A stretch of 51,810 nt of DNA from Parvibaculum sp. (lineage in GTDB: Bacteria; Pseudomonadota; Alphaproteobacteria; Parvibaculales; Parvibaculaceae): the NCBI GenBank assembly GCA_014359855.1, contig JACIYQ010000179.1, positions 1 to 51,810 of the forward strand, written 5' to 3'. Below are positions 17,189 through 26,085 of the stretch, in pieces. Position numbers and translations under genes: made by a program. Each line of letters begins with the position of its first letter. Within the stretch, counting starts at the first letter, position 1. Below the pieces are notes generated by a model. That model searched no databases. It saw only the letters and a list, made by a program, of their open reading frames with translations, and was not told the DNA's origin.

Positions 17189-18614
17189 CGTTCAGCAGCG
17201 TGGGGTCGGAGGATGCGCTGCCGAAGGAGAGGCCAAGCTGACGCTCTCGCGCACGGTCCGCAGCAATCTCGGCATCGACCTGATCGGCGTCATAGCCGCG
17301 CTCGGCGAGCGCCTGCGTCCGGCTCTTCAGCCCGGCCTCGATCTGTTCGATCTCGGCGCGGGCGTCCTTCAGCGGATCGACCCAGTCCCATTTGGGCGGC
17401 AGCCAGGAACAGCCGAGATAAACGCGCCTCTGCTGTTCGTAATCGGGCAAGGCAATCGCGCCCGCCATGACCGCCGTATCGAGCCATCGCGCCCAGACCC
17501 GTCGACAGATTTGCCAGACCATGACCGAGTGCTGGTAGGCCTCGATGCGGCGGCGGAACTCGAGGAGCGCGAGCCGCGAGTTCGAGTAGTTTGCCTTCAG
17601 CATGTCATTCGACAGATACGCATACGGGATGCCGAGCGCCGCCGAGACCTGCAGCAACGTGCGGTACTGGAACGGCTCGTAGGTCTGGCCGACATCGGCA
17701 GGCGCCGAGGTCTGCACTTCCTCGCCCGGCTCCAGCATGACGATCTGGCCGGGCTGCAGGTCCATCGTTCTTTCGCCACCTTCGTCACTCTCGGCAATGT
17801 CGAAGGGCTCCGCCGGCGCCGGCGTGGTGATGAAGAGCGCATGCATCGCCGCGACCTTCTTCCGGTCGAGCTCGGCATCGTCGTACTGATCGAGCAGGAA
17901 CAGCTTCACGATGCCCGGCGCAAAGCGGGAAATCCCGCGCAACTGCCCAGCATCGACCGGATCGATGACGTGGATGACCTCGGCCGCCGGCACCCGCACG
18001 GTCTCGCCGGCGAGCCCTGGATCGGTCACGTCACCCGGATGGCGGCGCAGGAAGTGGTAGGCGACGCGCCTGCCGATCCGGTCGAACTCGATGCCCTGAC
18101 GGACGACATTGCCGCCGGGAAGCTGCTCGTTGCGGCTGAGCGGCAGCATCTCGGAGGGGATCATCTGCAGCTGCAGCGGCACCATGAGCCCGTCCTCGGG
18201 CCGGCGCGGACGGAAGCGGAAGAACACTTCGCCGGCGATGAATACCTCGCGCGCGGCGCGCCGCTGCTGGCCATAGAAATCGGTGAACCCCTCGGCGTCG
18301 CTGTCGTCGGTCCAGTCGAGCCAGAGGCGCTGCACGCGCGCCTTGAGTTCGGCATCGGCGATCAGGGACGACGGCTTGATGCCGTCGCCCACCACATTGC
18401 CGGCCCAACTCTCGATGGCGTTCGCCGCATAGCCGTTGTTCCGGACCAGCCATCGGGCGCGCGCGGTGATGTCGGCGCCGGCGGCGGCGATCAGCGTGTT
18501 GAGATGCGCCCGGCTCGGTTGGAAGTGCCGCAGCCTTCGGCTTGCCTGTCCCGCTTCAAAGCCGCCCACCAGAGCGCCGATGCGGCGGCGCCACCGTGTG
18601 ATCGATTCCAGCAC
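17139..18614 (-). CDS. Phage portal protein (lambda family)
   Basis: 491 aa; ITARARWLVRNNGYAANAIESWAGNVVGDGIKP. Confidence 0.95.
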   Translation of the reverse strand: MLESITRWRRRIGALVGGFEAGQASRRLRHFQPSRAHLNTLIAAAGADITARARWLVRNNGYAANAIESWAGNVVGDGIKPSSLIADAELKARVQRLWLDWTDDSDAEGFTDFYGQQRRAAREVFIAGEVFFRFRPRRPEDGLMVPLQLQMIPSEMLPLSRNEQLPGGNVVRQGIEFDRIGRRVAYHFLRRHPGDVTDPGLAGETVRVPAAEVIHVIDPVDAGQLRGISRFAPGIVKLFLLDQYDDAELDRKKVAAMHALFITTPAPAEPFDIAESDEGGERTMDLQPGQIVMLEPGEEVQTSAPADVGQTYEPFQYRTLLQVSAALGIPYAYLSNDMLKANYSNSRLALLEFRRRIEAYQHSVMVWQICRRVWARWLDTAVMAGAIALPDYEQQRRVYLGCSWLPPKWDWVDPLKDARAEIEQIEAGLKSRTQALAERGYDADQVDAEIAADRARERQLGLSFGSASSDPTLLNDAQAAPADNQAKVAAD

Positions 18615-18617
18615 GAG

Positions 18618-18830
18618 TCAGAGCCCCTTGCTTGCCGTCGTGCGAACGATGCGACGGCGCGCGCCGGTTTGCTCCTCGGCGATCCGCCGTTCGAGGTCGC
18701 CGAGGGCGGCCGCCATTTCGGCATCGCTCGCATAGGTGATGCGGCGCCCCTCGACCTCGACGGTGCGCACGCCGCGCCATCGGGCGGCGAGCAGCGCATC
18801 GCGGCGCGCGATCATGTCCTCAAGCGTCAT
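18618..18830 (-). CDS. gpW-like head completion protein
   Basis: 70 aa, MTLEDMIARRDALLAARWRGVRTVEVEGRRITYASDAEMAAALGDLERRIA. Confidence 0.8.
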   Translation of the reverse strand: MTLEDMIARRDALLAARWRGVRTVEVEGRRITYASDAEMAAALGDLERRIAEEQTGARRRIVRTTASKGL

Positions 18831-18840
18831 GGTCTCGGTC

Positions 18841-20817
18841 TCAACTCAGATAGCTGGGCGTGAACACCCGTCGGCCGCGCCGGGCAGGCGCTCGTCGCAC
18901 CAGTCCCGCGGAGGCGATCTCTGGCGCGCCGGGGTCAGAGGCCGTCGTCTCTGGCGCCGCTGTGTTGCTCGGATCGAGCGAGCCGACCTGGCGTTCGAGA
19001 TCGCGCCATTTCTCCTCGCCCCAGCGGTCGGCGCCGGCGATCCAGGCGGCGGCACGGGCATAGACCCGGCAATCCAGCGCCTCGTTGCGTTCGCGCAGCT
19101 TCTGCCATTCGAGCCGCTGAAACCCGCGCCTGGTCTTCACCGTCACCAGCTGCTCGGCGACGAACTGCTTGCACCACTCGCTGTCGGCCCAAGCCGGCAG
19201 GTGGATGGTCCCTGCGGGAAAGCGCGCGCCTCCGGCACGCTCCTCGTCGGTCGGCCGTCCGAGCCGGAGGTAGCGATAGGTCTCGGCCTTGAAAGTCGAG
19301 ACCGCGACCGACCACAGCCGCGCGCCGCGCCGCAGTCGCTTGCCGCCGGCTGTCGCATCGACAAAGGTCGGCCCGGAGACCGGGCTCGCCCGATTGAAAC
19401 CCTCGACACCCTTGACCGGCGCCACCTGCGCGAAGCCGGCGCGCCGGGCCCAGCCGTAGACCGAAGGCGCCTCGAAGCCGGTGTCGATCGCGAGGCGCGA
19501 CAGGCCCATCGCCGTCCCCGAGGCGTGCGGCCAGTTGCGGCCCAAGAGACCGTCCAACGCGGACCATGCGGCGGCATGTTCGGGGCCGCCCTCGATGACA
19601 ATGTGGTCGACGAGCCAGCTCTCCAGCCCGCGCCCCCAGGCCCAGACGTCGACCTCGATCCGGTCCTTCTGGACGTCGGCGCCGGCGGTGAGAAACAAGC
19701 CGCCCATCGGCACTGTGCCGGCTGGCCAGCTCTCCCTGCGATCGTAGAGCCGCTGCCAGTCCGGCGCCTCGCCCGTCTCGACCCAGGTCTCCCCCAGCGA
19801 GGTGTTGACGAAGGTCTTCATCGCCTCGTCGCCGTGATCCTTCGCTGACAGAAAGGTGCGCACCATGGCTTCCAGACGGACCCAGGAGGAGTAGACCTCG
19901 TTCAGGTGAAAGCCGGCGATGCCGTCGAACGGGGCCTCGGCCCGCCATTCGCCCCTGCGCACGGCGGCCCAGCGCTCGGCGTCGCTCCAATGCGCGCCGC
20001 AATGGCGGCATTGGTATCGCGCGGTCTCCGGCCGGTGGGCGCCGTCCGCCTCGCGGTCCCAGCGAACCTGCTCCCAGACCAGCGTCTGATGCTCGCCGCA
20101 TTCCGGGCACGGCACGAAGAAGCGGCGCCTGTCGCTTTCGGCATAGGCGGTCTCGATCCGGCTCGCGCCACGGATGGTCGGCGTCGAGACCAGCACGATC
20201 TTGCGGTTCCAGAAGGTGACGGTGCGCTTCTTCGCCAGATTGACCGGATCGCCCTCGGCGCCGGCGCTGAACGGATAGCGGTCGACCTCGTCGCACAGAA
20301 GGATGCGGATCGGCCGGCTGGCGAGGCCCGAAGGCGCATTGGCGCCGACGATGGTCAGATGCCCGCCGGGAAACTTCTTGTGCAGGATCTTGTTCGACCC
20401 GTCCCGCGACTTCGGATCCGAGATTCGCCCATGCAGACAGGGCGTATCGCGCGCCATCGGCGAGAAACGGTCCTTCGACCAGGTCTCCGCATCGCGTTCC
20501 GTCGGCATCACCACCATCACCGGCGCCGGGTCCTGGTCGATGTGGAATGCAACGGTGTTGAGCAGCACCTCCGTCTTGCCGGTCTGGCTCGACGACATCA
20601 CGACGACGCTTTCGACCGCTGGATCGGAGATCGCGTCCATGATGCCGCGCTGGTAGATGGCCCGCTCCGTGCGCCAGCGGCCGGGCTCGGCGCTGGCTTC
20701 GGAACTCAGGCGGCGCCTGGCGTCGGCCCACTCACTGATCGTCAGGGTCGGCGGCGGCGCCAGGATCGTCAGCGCCTTGCGCGTCGCCTGCGCCAGCCGC
20801 GCCGGCCCCTTCAGCAT
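18841..20817 (-). CDS. Terminase large subunit (GpA family)
   Basis: SSSQTGKTEVLLNTVAFHIDQDPAPVMVVMPT; ILLCDEVDRYP; CPECGEHQ zinc motif; start placed at 20817. Confidence 0.95.
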   Translation of the reverse strand: MLKGPARLAQATRKALTILAPPPTLTISEWADARRRLSSEASAEPGRWRTERAIYQRGIMDAISDPAVESVVVMSSSQTGKTEVLLNTVAFHIDQDPAPVMVVMPTERDAETWSKDRFSPMARDTPCLHGRISDPKSRDGSNKILHKKFPGGHLTIVGANAPSGLASRPIRILLCDEVDRYPFSAGAEGDPVNLAKKRTVTFWNRKIVLVSTPTIRGASRIETAYAESDRRRFFVPCPECGEHQTLVWEQVRWDREADGAHRPETARYQCRHCGAHWSDAERWAAVRRGEWRAEAPFDGIAGFHLNEVYSSWVRLEAMVRTFLSAKDHGDEAMKTFVNTSLGETWVETGEAPDWQRLYDRRESWPAGTVPMGGLFLTAGADVQKDRIEVDVWAWGRGLESWLVDHIVIEGGPEHAAAWSALDGLLGRNWPHASGTAMGLSRLAIDTGFEAPSVYGWARRAGFAQVAPVKGVEGFNRASPVSGPTFVDATAGGKRLRRGARLWSVAVSTFKAETYRYLRLGRPTDEERAGGARFPAGTIHLPAWADSEWCKQFVAEQLVTVKTRRGFQRLEWQKLRERNEALDCRVYARAAAWIAGADRWGEEKWRDLERQVGSLDPSNTAAPETTASDPGAPEIASAGLVRRAPARRGRRVFTPSYLS

Positions 20818-21301
20818 CAACGGCGATGGTCGGGAGGCTGGCGAGTTCCGCGAGCGCTTCGGTGATCGCGTCGCGGATCTGCGCGCGCGTGCCGGCAATG
20901 GTGGACTCCTCATGGACCAGCGGCGCCAGCCTGTCGGGCAGGACCAGCAAACGTGCGCGCAGGCGGGCCAGCACGGCGATCCACGCCTCCTCGACCTGAG
21001 CGGCCGGCAAGAGGTCGCCGCGCCGGACAGCTGCGTCCATTTCGGCGAGATCGGCCTTGGCCTTGATCAGCCGGGCGCGCTCGACACCGAAATCCGCGGC
21101 GCCCGTCTGCGACCGCGTCGCCAGCTCGCGCAGGTAGCGCACATAGCCGCGCACCGTGCCGACGAGGTCGTAGCGCCCACGTTCGGGGCCGGTGCGAGCT
21201 GACGCCGGGATGATCCCGTCGCGCGCCAGCTGCTGGACCCGCCTTTCGGTCAGGTCCAGGAGCCGGGCGATGACCGCGATGGGTTGGGTATTGGTCGCCA
21301 T
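20732..21301 (-). CDS. Terminase small subunit (Nu1-like)
   Basis: 189 aa; N-term HTH IAVIARLLDLTERRVQQLARDGIIP; precedes large subunit. Confidence 0.8.
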   Translation of the reverse strand: MATNTQPIAVIARLLDLTERRVQQLARDGIIPASARTGPERGRYDLVGTVRGYVRYLRELATRSQTGAADFGVERARLIKAKADLAEMDAAVRRGDLLPAAQVEEAWIAVLARLRARLLVLPDRLAPLVHEESTIAGTRAQIRDAITEALAELASLPTIAVDAEGAGAAGAGDAQGADDPGAAADPDDQ

Positions 21302-21448
21302 GAACGGGGGCCGCTCCCGGGCAAGATCAGGTCATGTCGGGAGCCCCGCCATCACTGCAGAAAAAGCAATGAAATGATGCACTTATCGACTTGATGAGGG
21401 TGCCGATCAGAGCCTGTATGGCGTCACCATCAAGCGCTGGAGACCGCC

Positions 21449-21670
21449 ATGACCAAGTCCCGAAACACCGCTTCCGCCCTCGACGCTTTCATCGCCAAGA
21501 AGGCGGAGATCGACGCGATGCTGGAGCGCATCAAGGCCCTGAGCGACGACCATTTCGACACCAGCCCCGACGAGATCAATTGGGGCCACGTCGGAACCCT
21601 CGCGCACTATGCCGAACTCCTGAAGCGCATCACCGACGCAGCCTTCAAGGAGGGCGAGCACGCCGATTAG
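21449..21670 (+). CDS. Hypothetical small protein
   Basis: 73 aa ORF in plus-strand cluster with the DUF3489 gene. Confidence 0.55.
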   Translation: MTKSRNTASALDAFIAKKAEIDAMLERIKALSDDHFDTSPDEINWGHVGTLAHYAELLKRITDAAFKEGEHAD

Positions 21671-21773
21671 GCGCACCACTTCCCGCCTTCGCCCCGATGG
21701 GATCGCCCTCGGGGCTCGGGGCAGTAGTAGGTCCGCGATGGTCGCGCGCCTCTCCTGAAGAAGGATTGCCCCA

Positions 21774-22319
21774 ATGACCAAACTCTCCGACACACAGACG
21801 ATCGTCCTCAGCGCCGCTGCGCAGCGCGCGAACATGCTGGCTCTACCGCTCCCGAAGAACCTCAAGGGCGGCGCAGCGCAGAAAGTGATCGCCTCGCTCA
21901 TCAAGCAGGGCCTGCTCGAAGAGATCGATGCCGACACGCGCATCGGCGAACACATCTGGCGCGAGACCGGCGACGGCCACGGCGTCACACTCGCGATCAC
22001 CGAGCACGGGCTCGCCGCCATCGGCATCGAGCCGGAGGCCTCGCGTGACGCTGCGGAATCGACGCAAAGCGATCATGCTGCCGTCAAGACGCCATCGAAG
22101 CCAAATGCCCGCGAAGGCAGCAAGCAGGCCCAGCTGATCGCCATGCTGCAGGGCGCCGACGGAGCAACCATCGCCGAAATCGCTGCCGCATTCGGCTGGC
22201 AACCGCATACTGTGCGCGGCGCCATCGCCGGGGCGCTCAAGAAGAAGCTCGGGCTCGATGTGACCTCCGAGAAGGTCGACGGACGCGGTCGGGTCTACCG
22301 CCTCAGCCGGGAGGGCTGA
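21774..22319 (+). CDS. DUF3489 domain protein
   Basis: SKQAQLIAMLQGADGATIAEIAAAFGWQPHTVRGAIAGALKKKLGLDVTSEKVDGRGRVYRL. Confidence 0.85.
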   Translation: MTKLSDTQTIVLSAAAQRANMLALPLPKNLKGGAAQKVIASLIKQGLLEEIDADTRIGEHIWRETGDGHGVTLAITEHGLAAIGIEPEASRDAAESTQSDHAAVKTPSKPNAREGSKQAQLIAMLQGADGATIAEIAAAFGWQPHTVRGAIAGALKKKLGLDVTSEKVDGRGRVYRLSREG

Positions 22320-22323
22320 GGCT

Positions 22324-22569
22324 ATGGCGAGGATCACCATCCACGACCGTCTCGTCGCCGCCCTACAGCACCGAGGCGAAGCGATCATCGCTGATGCACG
22401 CTCGACCCGCTACACGGTCCTCACGCGAACGCGCCGGGAAACCGGCGAGCAGGTCGGCTTCTATTTCGTCGGCCGTGCCGGCGCGCTCCGGGCCGGCCGC
22501 ACCGTTGCCGAGAGCCGGCCGGTGGGCGCCGACTTCCGGGCGAAGCTGCTCGGCATAACGACCAGCTGA
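22324..22569 (+). CDS. Hypothetical protein
   Basis: 81 aa ORF 4 nt after the DUF3489 gene, same strand. Confidence 0.55.
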   Translation: MARITIHDRLVAALQHRGEAIIADARSTRYTVLTRTRRETGEQVGFYFVGRAGALRAGRTVAESRPVGADFRAKLLGITTS

Positions 22570-22588
22570 CACGTCATCCTCACTGAGC

Positions 22589-22619
22589 CGCCGCTGCCCG
22601 CCATGGGCGGCGGCGTTTT
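22589..22619. terminator. Rho-independent-like terminator between convergent genes
   Basis: CGCCGCTGCCC-gccat-GGGCGGCGGCG then TTTT; 11-bp stem with one G:U pair. Confidence 0.7.
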
Positions 22620-22621
22620 GC

Positions 22622-22843
22622 TTATGCAGTCCAAGAGCGCATCCTCTCGAACATGCGCCGCACGGCATAGCTGCGCGCCACGGATACCAGCGTGAATAGA
22701 GCGCCGATCAACAGATTGTCGCTCAGGGACACCTGCAGACCGAACAGCGGGAAGACCGCGATCTGGGTCAGCACGGCCACGCCGTAACCGATCGCGACAT
22801 TGCTCAACGCCTCGATCAGGGACATTCGGCGCGACTGCATCAT
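22622..22843 (-). CDS. Small membrane protein (DUF7220-like)
   Basis: 73 aa, two hydrophobic segments; stop/start overlap with MTase gene. Confidence 0.6.
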   Translation of the reverse strand: MMQSRRMSLIEALSNVAIGYGVAVLTQIAVFPLFGLQVSLSDNLLIGALFTLVSVARSYAVRRMFERMRSWTA

Positions 22844-24162
22844 GCGGCGTCCTGATCGCTGTCACGAGTGCCGACGCGCTCGGTCTTCACCTCGTCGAAG
22901 CTGCGATTCTCGCCCTCCAGCCTTGCCGATTTCCCGGTGAAGGCCTGCCAGCGGTTGACGATCACGTCACAAAAGGTCTCGGAGAGCTCAAGCCCGAAGA
23001 CGCGTCTCCCCGTCCGCTCGCCTGCGATGAGTTGCGAGCCCGAGCCGGAGAACGGCTCGTAGCAGATTTCCCCCGGCACGGTGTGCAGCTCCATCGGCAG
23101 CGTGAACACGCGCACCGGTTTCGAGGTCGGGTGCTCCCGCGTCTCGATCTCGCTCGACGGGATGGACCACACCGTCGTCGGCCAGTTCTCGAAGCCTTCG
23201 CGGTTGACGCGCGGCTTGTTGCCCGAGCGCCAGCCGAACAGGCAGGGCTCGTGCGCCCACAGCATGATCGAGCGCGTGAGCACCGGACGGCTCTTGGCCC
23301 AGATGATCTGCTGGTGATGCAGCACGTCGAACTTGGACCAGCAGGCTTCCAGCATTGCCTGGCGCCGCGAGGCATGCCAGCAATACCAGGCCGCGTCCTC
23401 CTTGATGGCGCAGTCGATGGCGACCTGCATGAAGGCCTCGTAGAACTGCGGCCCCTGGGATGAATCGTCCCAGTGCTTCTGCTCGATGTAGTCGTCGGAC
23501 CAGTCCTTGTTCGCGATCTTCTTGGCGCGGGCGGACGCGTTCTTCTTCGTCGGATGGTTGGTGCCGTCATAGTCGACGAGATAGGGCGGATCGGTCGCGA
23601 ACAGCGCGGCGCGCTCGCCGTTCATCAGGCGGGTGACGTCCTCGGCCGAGGTCGAGTCTCCGCAGAGCAGGCGGTGGTCCCCGAGGATCCAGAGATCGCC
23701 GCGGCGGGTGACGGGCGTGGCGGGCGGCTCCGGAACCTCGTCTTCGTCCACCAGCCCCTCGACGGGCGCCTCGGCCAGGAGACGGGCCAGTTCGTCGTCC
23801 TCGAAACCGGTCAGCGCCAGGTCGAACTCGTCGAGCTTCAGATCGGCCAGTTCGAGCTTGAGCAGCTCGTCGTCCCAGCTCGCATTCTGATGCGAGCGGT
23901 TGTCCATCAGCCGGTAGGCGCGCAGCTGCGCCGGCGTCAGGCCATGCGCGACATGCACCGGCACGCTCGTCATGCCGAGGCGCTTGGCCGCCTCGTAGCG
24001 GGTGTGACCGACGATGATCACCATGTCCTCGTCGACGACGATCGGCTGACGCCAGCCGAACTCGGCCAGCGAGGCGGCGACCGTGGCGACAGCCTCCTCA
24101 TTGCGGCGCGGGTTGCGCGCATAGGGCACAAGCTTGTCGATCGGCGTTTCGACGACGTCCAT
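22840..24162 (-). CDS. ParB/Srx N-terminal domain fused to DNA methyltransferase
   Basis: PIDKLVPYARNPRRNEEAV..VVDEDMVIIVGHTRYEAAKRLGM; DPPY motif (FATDPPYLVDYDG) and FSGSGSQLIAGERTGRRVFGLELS; start placed at 24162. Confidence 0.9.
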   Translation of the reverse strand: MDVVETPIDKLVPYARNPRRNEEAVATVAASLAEFGWRQPIVVDEDMVIIVGHTRYEAAKRLGMTSVPVHVAHGLTPAQLRAYRLMDNRSHQNASWDDELLKLELADLKLDEFDLALTGFEDDELARLLAEAPVEGLVDEDEVPEPPATPVTRRGDLWILGDHRLLCGDSTSAEDVTRLMNGERAALFATDPPYLVDYDGTNHPTKKNASARAKKIANKDWSDDYIEQKHWDDSSQGPQFYEAFMQVAIDCAIKEDAAWYCWHASRRQAMLEACWSKFDVLHHQQIIWAKSRPVLTRSIMLWAHEPCLFGWRSGNKPRVNREGFENWPTTVWSIPSSEIETREHPTSKPVRVFTLPMELHTVPGEICYEPFSGSGSQLIAGERTGRRVFGLELSETFCDVIVNRWQAFTGKSARLEGENRSFDEVKTERVGTRDSDQDAA

Positions 24163-24554
24163 GGTCGGTCCGGTGCGATGGGTGAAGGATCTGATCCGGC
24201 GGTCGCGAAGCCCGCCGTTGTTCTGTGCCGGCGAAACGGGTCCCGCTTCGCCGATGCGCTCGAAACGAAACGCCCCCGACCGGCGGCTTCGCCATCGTCG
24301 AGGCACGCAGACGCCTAAGTGTTTGGATTCACGAGCGCGAGGATGCTGGCGAAACGAAATGGCCTATTTCGGCGCCGTCACTGGGCAAGCGTCGCGCCAT
24401 TGCCGCCAGCATACGATTTCGGCCAGGGAGGAACCGTGCATCGCCGGTCGGTGGTCATCCCCGCACGCGGCTCGCCCGAGCATGACCAAGAACTAGCCCA
24501 AATCGCCGATCTGTGTCTCGCCGGGAAATGTCTCAGCGAAAATTGTCTCACGCA

Positions 24555-24995
24555 TCAAAATGAACTTGACGACCGAACGCGGTCGACGAGAAAGGCGCGC
24601 GAACGCTTCGCCGGCACTTGCTGTCCATTCAGCTTCCAGGTGATGACGCTGAGGCCGTACTCCCAGCGGCGGCACGCCGTGGCGCGGGAGATCCCGAAGC
24701 GCCAGCAGATCGGCTTCCACGGCGTGCCCTCGGCGCGCGCCCAGACAAGCCGGGCATCGTCGGGCTCCAGCCATCTGAGCCAGGGCAGCGTCGCCTCCAT
24801 GCGGCTGATGGCGTCCGGCAAGGGCGGCGGACGCTTCATGCGCGGCGGCTCCTGACCGACGAGATCAGCGAACTCATGCACGATCTTCGGCCACACCGAG
24901 AAATACCCCTGCACCCGAACCTCGGGGAGGCGCTTCATGACGTCAGCAGCTTCGATCAGCCGCTCCTCGACCTGTTCGCGAGTCCAATCAGCCAT
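24555..24995 (-). CDS. DUF6362-like phage protein
   Basis: MADWTREQVEERLIEAADVMKRLPEVRVQGYFSVWPKIVHEFADLVGQEP; start placed at 24995. Confidence 0.65.
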   Translation of the reverse strand: MADWTREQVEERLIEAADVMKRLPEVRVQGYFSVWPKIVHEFADLVGQEPPRMKRPPPLPDAISRMEATLPWLRWLEPDDARLVWARAEGTPWKPICWRFGISRATACRRWEYGLSVITWKLNGQQVPAKRSRAFLVDRVRSSSSF

Positions 24996-25188
24996 GCCGT
25001 TGCTCCGTCGGCTGGCGCCGTCCGCCATAGAGCTTCTCGCCGAGCTGGCGAACCAGTTCTCGCTCGGGCCAGGTGAGGCGCGGATCGGTGGGGCTGACGA
25101 CGAGGAGGCCCTGCTCGCGCCAGCCCTCCCGCTTGACCTCTTCGGCCGACCGGCGTTCGCCGCCATATCCTTTCGGCAGCCATCTCAT
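24988..25188 (-). CDS. Hypothetical small protein
   Basis: 66 aa (MRWLPKGYGGERRSAEEVKREGWREQGLLVVSPTDPRLTWPERELVRQLGEKLYG), overlapping stop/start with neighbours. Confidence 0.5.
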   Translation of the reverse strand: MRWLPKGYGGERRSAEEVKREGWREQGLLVVSPTDPRLTWPERELVRQLGEKLYGGRRQPTEQRHG

Positions 25189-25442
25189 CGTCCGACCTCC
25201 TGCAGCACCGCTGCATAGCCGGCGATATCGAGGATCGAATCCTGATGCTTCGGATCGTGCCCGAGCCGCGCCAGCTTCAGATCGATGAGGCAGAGCACGA
25301 CCTCCGCCGACGTGATGGGCCGGCCGAGCGTGATCGACCAGCGTCTGGCGACCACGGCCATTGCGGCGGCCGGTTCTCCGTAGATCTTGCGGCGCTCGGC
25401 CACGACCGACGCGGCATGCCTGAGCATCGTCTCCCCGCTCAT
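25185..25442 (-). CDS. DUF6378-like phage protein
   Basis: MSGETMLRHAASVVAERRKIYGEPAAAMAVVARRWSITLGRPITSAEVVLCLIDLKLARLGHDPKHQDSILDIAGYAAV. Confidence 0.7.
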   Translation of the reverse strand: MSGETMLRHAASVVAERRKIYGEPAAAMAVVARRWSITLGRPITSAEVVLCLIDLKLARLGHDPKHQDSILDIAGYAAVLQEVGR

Positions 25443-25978
25443 CGCACGCCTCCATCGGTCTCGATGGCCCACAGCAGGATGGCGATGGCGTCGGCTTCGT
25501 TATCGTCCGCGGGTGAGAAGCCGCGGGCGCGAACGGCGGCCATGACGGCGGCCTTGTCGGCGTTGCCCTTGGCGGCGACGTGCCGCTTGATCGTGCCGGC
25601 GGGCACGCCCTGATAGGCGATTGCGTGGCTCTCGCACCAGGCGCTCAGCGTCGCCAGAAAGCCGCCATAGAGATGGGCCGCGTCGGTGCCGACATGCCGA
25701 CGAACCTCCTCGAAGTAAGTCGCCGCGAGACCGCCGGCGTCGGCGGCGATCTGGTCCAGCCAGCTTCGGAAGCGAAGGTATCGCATGCCACCGCCGTCAT
25801 AGCGGCTCGGTCGGAACGAGACCGTTCCGCTCGTGATCAGGCCGTCATGGCTGCGCAACGCCCAGCCAGTCGTGGTGCCGAGATCGAGGCTGAGAATGGC
25901 GCGATGCGCATGAGCCGGATGCGGACGGAATGTGATGACCCCCGCTTCGGCGGGGCCGGTTTCGATGGTCGAGATCAT
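25439..25978 (-). CDS. RuvC-like Holliday junction resolvase
   Basis: AILSLDLGTTTGWAL; YFEEVRRH; DDNEADAIAILLWAI acidic residues of RNase H fold; start placed at 25978. Confidence 0.8.
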   Translation of the reverse strand: MISTIETGPAEAGVITFRPHPAHAHRAILSLDLGTTTGWALRSHDGLITSGTVSFRPSRYDGGGMRYLRFRSWLDQIAADAGGLAATYFEEVRRHVGTDAAHLYGGFLATLSAWCESHAIAYQGVPAGTIKRHVAAKGNADKAAVMAAVRARGFSPADDNEADAIAILLWAIETDGGVR

Positions 25979-26085
25979 GATTGTCTCCAAGGAGCGCGAG
26001 CAAGGGTCGGGTTTCGGATCGAAGACCCATCGCGGCGGACCGGTCGCTGCCGCCTGGAGACGGCCGAGTTGACGGAGCATGCCCA

